Below are positions 6,206 through 12,159 of a stretch of DNA of 23,223 nucleotides, in pieces. The stretch is from an uncultured Paraprevotella sp. (GTDB lineage Bacteria > Bacteroidota > Bacteroidia > Bacteroidales > Bacteroidaceae). The notes under the pieces are model-generated. The model saw nothing but the letters and a program-made list of their open reading frames with translations, was not told where the DNA came from and made no database searches. Position 1 is the first letter of the stretch. The number at the start of each line of letters is the position of its first letter. The DNA lies in the NCBI GenBank assembly GCA_910584955.1, contig CAJUDC010000027.1:1-23223 (forward strand). The letters run 5' to 3'. The translations under genes were made by a program, and so were the position numbers.

Positions 6206-7438
6206 ATGAAATATAAATTATTGGTTCTCGATGTTGACGGCACCCTCCTCAACGACGCGAAAGAAATAAGTAAGCGCACACTGGCCACTCTGCGCAAGGT
6301 GCAGCAGATGGGTGTACGCATCATGCTGGCATCGGGCCGGCCTACTTACGGATTGCTGCCTTTGGCCAAACAGCTGGAGTTGGGTACTTACGAAGGGTAT
6401 ATATTGTCTTACAACGGCGGGCAGATCATCAGCGCCAAAAACGGCGAAGTGCTTTTTGAAAAGCGCATCAGTCCCGAAATGTTGCCTTACTTGGAGAAAA
6501 AAGCCCGCAAGAGCGGATTTGCCATACTTACTTACGATGAAAACAGGGTGGTTTCCAACGACGCCGACAACGAGCACGTACGCTACGAAGCCGCTATCAA
6601 CGGTATGGTGCCCGACCGGCAGGAGGACTTCTCCATCGCTATTGACTTCGCCCCGTGCAAGGTGATGCTGGTGAGCGACGACGAAGAGGCACTGGTGGCC
6701 TTGGAGGATCACTGGCGCCGGCGGTTGGCCGGTGTGATGGATGTGTTCCGTTCGGAGCCTCATTTCCTTGAGGTGGTGGGCTGCTCGGTGGACAAGGCCA
6801 ACAGTCTGGCTGCGTTGATGAGCCAGTTGAATATCCAGACGGAGGAGGTCATGGCTATCGGCGACGGTGTGTGCGATGTTTCCATGTTGCAACTGGCCGG
6901 ACTGGGAGTGGCTATGGGAAATGCGCCCGATTCCGTCAAACGCTGTGCCGACTACGTCACGCTGTCCAATGAGGAAGACGGTGTGGCCGTAGCCGTGGAG
7001 AAAGCCATTCTGGCCGAGGTCCGTATGACGGAGATTCCGCTCGATGCGCTGAATGCCCACTCCAAGTCCACTTTGATGGGGAATTTAGGTATTCAGTATA
7101 CCTTTGCTTCCGAAGAACGTATTGAAGCCACCATGCCGGTGGATCACCGCAACCGGCAGCCTTTCGGCATCCTGCACGGAGGCGCCACGCTGGCTTTGGC
7201 CGAAACCGTGGCCGGATTGGGTTCGATGGTGGCCTGTCAGCCCGACGAGTTCGTGGTGGGGATGCAGGTGAGCGGCAACCACATATCATCGGCCCACGAG
7301 GGGGATACCGTGCGGGCTGTGGGCACTATTGTGCACAAAGGGCGTTCGTCGCATGTATGGAACGTTGATGTGTTCACCTCCACAGGTAAACTGGTGTCGT
7401 CCGTGCGGGTGGTCAACAGTGTGATGAAGCGTAGGTGA
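6206..7438 (+). CDS. HAD-IIB phosphatase fused to hotdog thioesterase (probable DHNA-CoA thioesterase)
   Basis: A 410-residue two-domain enzyme. Residues 1-270 are a Cof-type HAD phosphatase: nucleophile D9 and acid D11 in LDVDGTLL, motif II S43 in LASGRP, motif III K197, and motif IV D220/D224. Residues about 283-407 are a PaaI-type hotdog thioesterase with GILHGGATLALAET (321-334); E333 is the expected catalytic carboxylate. Fusions of this build are known from Bacteroides fragilis and Porphyromonas gingivalis, where the hotdog half hydrolyses 1,4-dihydroxynaphthoyl-CoA in menaquinone synthesis. I infer the same here. No other men gene is in the window, and the gene has its own promoter and terminator. 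In motif IV the usual ND pair is CD (GDGVCD), keeping the aspartate. The start was chosen by the GGAGGAG site and the family N-terminus. Confidence 0.9.
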   Translation: MKYKLLVLDVDGTLLNDAKEISKRTLATLRKVQQMGVRIMLASGRPTYGLLPLAKQLELGTYEGYILSYNGGQIISAKNGEVLFEKRISPEMLPYLEKKARKSGFAILTYDENRVVSNDADNEHVRYEAAINGMVPDRQEDFSIAIDFAPCKVMLVSDDEEALVALEDHWRRRLAGVMDVFRSEPHFLEVVGCSVDKANSLAALMSQLNIQTEEVMAIGDGVCDVSMLQLAGLGVAMGNAPDSVKRCADYVTLSNEEDGVAVAVEKAILAEVRMTEIPLDALNAHSKSTLMGNLGIQYTFASEERIEATMPVDHRNRQPFGILHGGATLALAETVAGLGSMVACQPDEFVVGMQVSGNHISSAHEGDTVRAVGTIVHKGRSSHVWNVDVFTSTGKLVSSVRVVNSVMKRR

Positions 7439-7464
7439 TTTCAACAGCGGACGCAGATATATAG

Positions 7465-7499
7465 CGGTCCCCTCCGGTCGAACTGGCCGGAGGGGACCG
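7465..7499 (+). terminator. Terminator of the HAD/hotdog gene
   Basis: A perfect 13-bp GC-rich stem, CGGTCCCCTCCGG (7465-7477) with its complement at 7487-7499, and a 9-nt loop. It lies 26 bp after the stop. The downstream T content is weak (TTGTGTT), so termination may be incomplete. Confidence 0.65.
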
Positions 7500-7654
7500 T
7501 TGTGTTACGGGGCCGGTAAAGATATGTTCCTGTTTTGTTTCTTTGAACGGATATACATAAATAGATAAAAAGAATTGTCCGAAACATTTTCGGATCTTAC
7601 GGAAAAACACTGCGGAGGAGGAGAGAAAAGAGGTTCCCTGTGCAATACGAATTG

Positions 7655-7692
7655 ACACAGCGTCTTGATTTGTACCCATCAAGACGCTGTGT
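7655..7692. other. Perfect 15-bp hairpin without a T-tract
   Basis: ACACAGCGTCTTGAT (7655-7669) pairs perfectly with 7678-7692 across an 8-nt loop. Neither strand has a T run after it, so it does not look like an intrinsic terminator. It lies 182 bp before the start chosen for the beta-barrel gene and could be part of its leader, a small RNA or a protein-binding site. Confidence 0.6.
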
Positions 7693-7874
7693 ATGCAGAT
7701 GAGAGTTTGATTTTTGAAAAACGTGTTTTGATCTTAAGTTTTGTGGCGGAGTAGAGCTGATTGCGTTGAGCCGGTGACTCTTTTTGCTGTGTCGCCGGCA
7801 ATGTTTGTCTATTTCGGAAAATGTTACAATATATTCCGGTCCGGTACGTTATGAGGATATATGAATTTTTAGTT

Positions 7875-8495
7875 ATGAGAAGTAAGATGCGTTATGTTTT
7901 TATGTTGGCTCTTTGGATGGGGCTGTCGGGACTGGGTGTTCAGGCCCAGAAATTAAGTTATTCGGTCACGGCGGGTTGGGGAGCCTCGCGGGCGGAAGAT
8001 GTAAGTGCGTTTCATGCTTTCAATCTGGGAGCCAAGGCCGACTGGTATGCCTTTGGCGAGGATAAGTATTCGTTCGTGCAGGCCGGACTGCTCTTTGCAT
8101 CGAAAGGTTGGAAAGACGACGTGTTCTCCATATCCGAGCCATTCAGTTGTACCCAGAAATGCCGCCTTTATTACCTGGAAGTGCCCGTGCATGTGGGCTA
8201 TACCTTTTCGCTAGGCGAGCGTACTTCCTTGATAACCACCGTCGGTCCTTATGCGGCAGTGGGATTGGGAGGAAAGAACAAAGCATGGGATATAAAGTCG
8301 AAGCCTTTCAAAGACGGTGAATACAAACGTTTCGATTGCGGATTGGGAGCCGACGTGACGCTGGAATACAACCGGTTGCAGTTTGGAGTGGGAGCCAGTT
8401 TTGGATTGTTGCGCCAGACGACGGACAAATGGAGGATGATGGGCAAGCTCCGTCACCGTACGATACTCGTTTCATTGGGCTACCGGTTGCGCTGA
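7875..8495 (+). CDS. Small outer-membrane beta-barrel protein
   Basis: A 206-residue exported protein of the PorT/OMP_b-brl type of small 8-strand-like barrels. Starting at the ATG at 7875 gives a signal peptide MRSKMRYVFMLALWMGLSGL with a probable cut after VQA (residue 24). ATGs at 7821, 7851 and 7887 are also in frame. The mature part alternates hydrophobic and polar residues in amphipathic strands. It includes YYLEVPVHVGYTF (99-111), the hallmark block of this family, and ends in ILVSLGYRLR, a barrel-like last strand. It is predicted to sit in the outer membrane with unknown function. The annotation label PorT for this family does not mean it is the type IX secretion component. It is a single-gene unit ended by a strong bidirectional terminator. 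Confidence 0.8.
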   Translation: MRSKMRYVFMLALWMGLSGLGVQAQKLSYSVTAGWGASRAEDVSAFHAFNLGAKADWYAFGEDKYSFVQAGLLFASKGWKDDVFSISEPFSCTQKCRLYYLEVPVHVGYTFSLGERTSLITTVGPYAAVGLGGKNKAWDIKSKPFKDGEYKRFDCGLGADVTLEYNRLQFGVGASFGLLRQTTDKWRMMGKLRHRTILVSLGYRLR

Positions 8496-8524
8496 CGCAA
8501 AGCCGGAACAGCTGAGGCCCGTAT

Positions 8525-8570
8525 AAAAAAGTTCCCTCCTGCGACAGGATTCGCAGGAGGGAACTTTTTT
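8525..8570. terminator. Strong bidirectional terminator
   Basis: AAAAAA, then a perfect 14-bp stem GTTCCCTCCTGCGA (8531-8544), a 6-nt loop, its complement (8551-8564), and TTTTTT. It serves both the beta-barrel gene (plus) and ddh (minus), which converge here. Confidence 0.93.
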
Positions 8571-8589
8571 GTTTGTTATGGCGCCGGTC

Positions 8590-9489
8590 TTATACCAGAT
8601 GGCCTATCCACTCGTCGCGGTCGCCCGGCAGTAAGTCGATTACCGGCACTTCGATCATCGTGTAACAGCCCGGTTGCTGGCGCATGCTGGCGCGTGCCAC
8701 GCATACCAGTACCTGACCCGTCAGGGCCGGATTGTTGATGCGCATATTGAATTCCAGCAACTGGTTCTGTGTGCGGCCCGATACGCCTTTGCGCGTCAGG
8801 TTCACGCCGTGGCCCATGTCCAGAAGGTCGTCCACACACGGCACCTGTACCACGTGGGTCTCGTCGTTCACGAAGTAAGCGTCGGCCTTGATGGCGGCTG
8901 CCACCTTGTCGAATTCATACCCTTCTTTCACTTCGATGTACACCATGCGGCGGTGTATGCCGGTACCGGTGGGGATGGTCATGGAAAGAGCGGCTTTCAC
9001 CCCTTCGACGGCTTTCACGGCCACCGTATGGCCCATGCTCATACCCGGACCGAAGTTGGTGTAAGTGATGCCCTTGGGGGCGATGGCCTCCATGAGCGTG
9101 CGCACCACCGAGTCGCTGCCCGGATCCCAGCCCGCCGAGATGATGGAAACGGCTCCTCCGGCACGGGCGCTTTCGTCGAGCGAGCGGCGCAGGGCGGGAA
9201 TCTGCGTGTGGATGTCGAAGCTGTCCACGGTGTTGATGCCCAGGGCCAGTATCTCTTTGGCATACTGCTCTACGCTGCGGGTGGGGGTGGCCAGGATGGC
9301 TACATCCACGTCCTTCAGTTCGCGGATATCCTTCACCACATCGTATTTCTCCAGTTCTTCGGGGCGGTTCTCGGCTCCGTTGCGGCGCACGATGCCGGCT
9401 ATTTCAAAATCCGTTGCGGCCTCCAGGGCTTGCAGGGTATAGTGCCCGATATTGCCGTAACCCACTACGGCGGCTCTGATCTTTTTCAT
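8590..9489 (-). CDS. ddh: meso-diaminopimelate D-dehydrogenase
   Basis: This NADPH enzyme makes meso-2,6-diaminopimelate in one step from tetrahydrodipicolinate and ammonia, a short-cut in lysine and peptidoglycan synthesis. The protein has 299 residues. The N-terminal Rossmann motif GYGNIG is at 10-15. A ATPTRSVEQYAKEIL block (68-82) follows, then DSFDIH (89-94) and SAGWDPGSDS (118-127), the substrate-binding signature of the family. The C-terminal part carries HRRMVYIEVKEGYEF and the final NPALTGQVLVCVARA. The ATG at 9489 gives the family N-terminus MKKIRAAVVGYG; the longer reading to 9528 would cross the predicted promoter. It follows the C1 peptidase gene by 84 bp but has its own promoter, and it ends at a strong terminator. 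Confidence 0.95.
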   Translation of the reverse strand: MKKIRAAVVGYGNIGHYTLQALEAATDFEIAGIVRRNGAENRPEELEKYDVVKDIRELKDVDVAILATPTRSVEQYAKEILALGINTVDSFDIHTQIPALRRSLDESARAGGAVSIISAGWDPGSDSVVRTLMEAIAPKGITYTNFGPGMSMGHTVAVKAVEGVKAALSMTIPTGTGIHRRMVYIEVKEGYEFDKVAAAIKADAYFVNDETHVVQVPCVDDLLDMGHGVNLTRKGVSGRTQNQLLEFNMRINNPALTGQVLVCVARASMRQQPGCYTMIEVPVIDLLPGDRDEWIGHLV

Positions 9490-9525
9490 GTTGTCTTTTT
9501 GTTTAAGTATTCTTAGTTCTGCTTG

Positions 9526-9556
9526 CAAAAGTAGCTAAAAAAGTTCTTTTTGACAA
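9526..9556 (-). promoter_or_regulatory. Promoter of ddh
   Basis: On the minus strand TTG (9554-9556), a 20-bp spacer, then TACTTTTG (9526-9533), matching TAnnTTTG. It lies in the gap after the peptidase gene and implies a leader of about 30 nt before the ATG at 9489. Confidence 0.65.
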
Positions 9557-9573
9557 GAAAAGAAACAAATTAC

Positions 9574-10965
9574 TTACATTTCGTTACTGAACATCGGATC
9601 CCAGGCCGGCAGGCGGACCGGTTTCTGTTTCAGTAGTGCCAGCACGCTGTCCGGGCAATATTTGCGGTGAGCCACCACGCGGAACATGTATTCGTTGAAC
9701 CAGTCGTCCGTCATAATCAGATGACCGTGATGGCCATAGGTAGCTCCCCAGCTGTTTTCCACCTTCCATTTTTTCGGTTGTCCCTGTTCGTCCAGATCCA
9801 CAGCCATGAGTGTCATGGCGTGTGTGCTGCCGCTGTCGAAACTTTGTATGCGCTGTTTTTTGTTCATGCCGAAAGTGGTGCCGAACAGACTGCCGTAGTC
9901 GTAATTGTTGAGGTCGAGCATACCGTTTTCCCGGTTCAGGTGTTTGCCTACATCGCAGCTGAAATACATCATGGTGCTGTCTTTCAGACTGGCAATGGCG
10001 ATGGCTTTCAGTTCTTCTATCGGCAGGTTCAGATACACCCAGTTATGACCGTCGTATGTGTGGCGGTCGTAGTCGATTTCATACACTTGGTGGAACGGGC
10101 GCGACGGGTCGTTCATCAGCATCACATAGTTGGCATTCAGGTCTTCGCCGCCGCATACTTCCTGATAGAACGATTGCGGGGTGTAGGTCTTAGGTTCCGA
10201 CAGTGCTTTCCCGTTGGCTTTGGGAGCCCAGGTGAATGTGGCCGGCGGTTGTCCGTAGCCCATGACGAGCATCCGGTAAATGGTTTTCAGCATGTCCACT
10301 TTCCGGCGCTCCAGTTCCTTTTGCGAAGCGCCCTTTTCGCTTTGTTCGCGCAGTTGCAAACCGAATTCGCGCAATTTGCGTTTCATCAGCGAAGTCAGTT
10401 CGCTGGTGTTATCGCTGTTGTATGTCTCGGCCATAGCTTCTTTGGGCACCAGTCCGTATTTTTGTACCAGATCCGAGATGCCGGTGAATTGTCCGCCGTC
10501 GCTCAGCGGGTTGCGGAAGAGCCATTCCACCATCTTGTCGTCCATCGGTTTTTTGCGGGTGTCGATGATGCCTTGCAGGAAAAGGTTACTCTTCTCCAGT
10601 TGATCATAGAAGAACAGGTATACGTGCGAGAAATGAAAGTTTTTCAGGTTGTTCTGTGCCATAACCCGGGCACGGATGACGTTGGTTCCCGTGAAGAGCC
10701 AGCAACGTCCGCTGCTCTTCTGATCGGTGATGCCGGAACTGTTCACCGAAGTGCTGAACCACGTGTCCGGGGTGGCCGTATTCTCCTGATTCAGTGCCAG
10801 CTTTTTTAATGAATTGGCGCTGATGGCATTGCGTAAGGCTTTATCGGCCGGTGTGTTTTCGTAACTGCCCGAGATGGTTTTCAGCACCTCGGGGGTAAGA
10901 GCTTCCTGTGCCTGCAAGGAGGAAGCGGCCAGCAACAGGCTGAGACCTATTGAAGTTTTTTTCAT
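9574..10965 (-). CDS. Exported C1B cysteine peptidase (bleomycin hydrolase / aminopeptidase C family)
   Basis: A papain-fold cysteine peptidase of 463 residues. The catalytic set is visible: Q82 and C88 in DQKSSGRCWLFTG, H382 in SGSTHAMTLMAV, and N404 in KVENSWGATYG. These block spacings and the length match the bleomycin hydrolase/PepC subfamily, which usually works as a cytosolic hexameric aminopeptidase. Here an N-terminal signal peptide MKKTSIGLSLLLAASSLQA is present with a probable cut at residue 19, so the enzyme is predicted to act in the periplasm or outside. It starts 43 bp after the aldo/keto reductase stop with no clear promoter of its own, so it is probably co-transcribed with that gene. 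Substrate is unknown; peptide trimming for nutrition is an inference. Confidence 0.9.
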   Translation of the reverse strand: MKKTSIGLSLLLAASSLQAQEALTPEVLKTISGSYENTPADKALRNAISANSLKKLALNQENTATPDTWFSTSVNSSGITDQKSSGRCWLFTGTNVIRARVMAQNNLKNFHFSHVYLFFYDQLEKSNLFLQGIIDTRKKPMDDKMVEWLFRNPLSDGGQFTGISDLVQKYGLVPKEAMAETYNSDNTSELTSLMKRKLREFGLQLREQSEKGASQKELERRKVDMLKTIYRMLVMGYGQPPATFTWAPKANGKALSEPKTYTPQSFYQEVCGGEDLNANYVMLMNDPSRPFHQVYEIDYDRHTYDGHNWVYLNLPIEELKAIAIASLKDSTMMYFSCDVGKHLNRENGMLDLNNYDYGSLFGTTFGMNKKQRIQSFDSGSTHAMTLMAVDLDEQGQPKKWKVENSWGATYGHHGHLIMTDDWFNEYMFRVVAHRKYCPDSVLALLKQKPVRLPAWDPMFSNEM

Positions 10966-11008
10966 GATAAGGTGTAGTTTTATTTTTGATATGGTTTTAT
11001 GAATGCTT

Positions 11009-12019
11009 CTATTCGGTGAGAATCGTTTCGATGCGTTGCAGTTCTTCGTCGCAGAAAGGTGCCGAAGACCGGTATTTCAGGTTTTCGGACAATTGTTCGG
11101 TAGAGCTGGCACCCACGATGACACTTGTCACTTCCGAATGGTGTAATATCCAGCTCAGTGCCATGCGGGCCAGCGATTCGCCTCGCTCGGCGGCCAGTGC
11201 GTTGAGGCGTTCGATGCGTCGGAGTACTGCGGGGGAGAGGCTGTCTGTTTTCAGAAAGCGGTTCTCCGTCATGCGCGAACCGTCCGGGATGCCGTGCAGA
11301 TAGCGGTCGGTGAGCAGACCTTGTGCCAGGGGAGAGAAAGAAATGAACCCGCTGCCGTTCCGGTGGGCCGCTTGCAGGATACCCTCTTTCTTGGGGGCTT
11401 GGTCGAACAGGTTGAGCCGACCCTGATAAAGCAGGCAGGGGGTGTGCTGTTCGTGTAGGTAACGGAAAGCCTGTTCGGCAGCCGGTAGAGGCCAACGGGA
11501 AATGCCGATGTAGAGGGCCTTTCCCTGACGGACGATGTCCGTGAGGGCCTGAAGCGTTTCTTCCAGCGGCGTGTCGGGGTCGTAGCGGTGACAATAAAAC
11601 ACATCCACGTAGTCCGTCCGCATGCGTTTCAGGCTTTGGTCGAGGCTGGCCGTCAGATGCTTCCGGCTGGCCCACGAACCGTAAGGGCCGGGCCACATAT
11701 CATAGGCGGCTTTGGTGGCTATGAAGAGTTCGTCGCGGTAGGGTGCGAAACTGTCGCGCATCAGTCGACCGAAAAATTTCTCTGCCGCGCCTTCGGGAGG
11801 TCCGTAATTATTGGCCAGGTCGAAATGCGTGATGCCGTGGTCGAAAGCGTAATGGGCAATAGACCGCGCCGTGTCCTGCGGGCGGTTGTCGCCGAAATTG
11901 TGCCACAGACCCAGGGACAATTCGGGAAGGAGCACACCGCTCCGTCCGCATCGTCGGTAACGCATGCCGCTGGTATACCTCTCTGAAGAGGCTTGATAAG
12001 GAAAGTCGATAGGTGTCAT
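11009..12019 (-). CDS. Aldo/keto reductase, YghZ / L-glyceraldehyde-3-phosphate reductase type
   Basis: An NADPH-dependent oxidoreductase of 336 residues with the (alpha/beta)8 barrel of the aldo/keto reductase superfamily. The catalytic tetrad is visible: D67 in FDLANNYG, Y72, K103 in IATKAAYDMWPGPYG and H144 in VFYCHRYDPDTP. The NNYGPPEGAAEKFFG and WPGPYGSWASRKHL blocks are typical of the YghZ/Kv-beta-like subgroup, whose E. coli member reduces L-glyceraldehyde 3-phosphate and methylglyoxal. The C-terminal cofactor region is SEVTSVIVGASSTEQLSENL. The exact substrate here cannot be told from sequence. It has a promoter just upstream (12046-12053) and is probably the first gene of a unit with the exported peptidase. 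Confidence 0.9.
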   Translation of the reverse strand: MTPIDFPYQASSERYTSGMRYRRCGRSGVLLPELSLGLWHNFGDNRPQDTARSIAHYAFDHGITHFDLANNYGPPEGAAEKFFGRLMRDSFAPYRDELFIATKAAYDMWPGPYGSWASRKHLTASLDQSLKRMRTDYVDVFYCHRYDPDTPLEETLQALTDIVRQGKALYIGISRWPLPAAEQAFRYLHEQHTPCLLYQGRLNLFDQAPKKEGILQAAHRNGSGFISFSPLAQGLLTDRYLHGIPDGSRMTENRFLKTDSLSPAVLRRIERLNALAAERGESLARMALSWILHHSEVTSVIVGASSTEQLSENLKYRSSAPFCDEELQRIETILTE

Positions 12020-12045
12020 ATAGCGTATGATCAGGGATTACGATT

Positions 12046-12053
12046 CAAAGATA
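12046..12053 (-). promoter_or_regulatory. -7 promoter element of the aldo/keto reductase gene
   Basis: TATCTTTG on the minus strand matches TAnnTTTG, 26 bp before the ATG at 12019. No good -33 element was seen. Confidence 0.5.
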
Positions 12054-12096
12054 CGCCATAATCTGCGTATTTCCGTCGTGCAAGTCTATGTTTTTA

Positions 12097-12132
12097 TCAA
12101 AAAAAGAGCCGCACGGTGTCTGTGCGGCTCTT
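12097..12132 (-). terminator. Terminator of the GH84 gene
   Basis: On the minus strand a perfect 11-bp stem, AAGAGCCGCAC / GTGCGGCTCTT (12104-12132), with a 7-nt loop is followed by a T run. It lies 27 bp after the GH84 stop and separates that gene from the aldo/keto reductase unit on the same strand. Confidence 0.88.
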
Positions 12133-12159
12133 GATGATAAGTTGCATAAAGGAAGTTTG

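Larger units (their letters stand above)
7439..7874. other. Intergenic region with several hairpins, no gene seen
   Basis: No credible coding region was found in this 436-bp gap. It holds the terminator of the fusion gene (7465-7499), a 7-bp stem with a 3-nt loop (TCCGAAA-CAT-TTTCGGA, 7578-7594), and a perfect 15-bp hairpin at 7655-7692 that lacks a T-tract. A promoter for the downstream barrel gene was not clear; TAAGTTTTG near 7737 has one base too many in the spacer. Confidence 0.6.

Noticed and set aside
7413..7682. Minus-strand open frame of 89 codons after the HAD/hotdog gene
   Set aside because: It runs through the terminator hairpin and half of the 15-bp hairpin, with no signal, domain or promoter.
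8674..9516. Open frame of 280 codons on the plus strand opposite ddh
   Set aside because: Antisense shadow of ddh, which is complete and has its own promoter.
9667..10809. Long open frame (380 codons) on the plus strand
   Set aside because: It is antisense to the C1 peptidase gene, which has all catalytic motifs. The translation is rich in His/Val/Phe with no recognisable domain, the usual shadow of a codon-biased gene.
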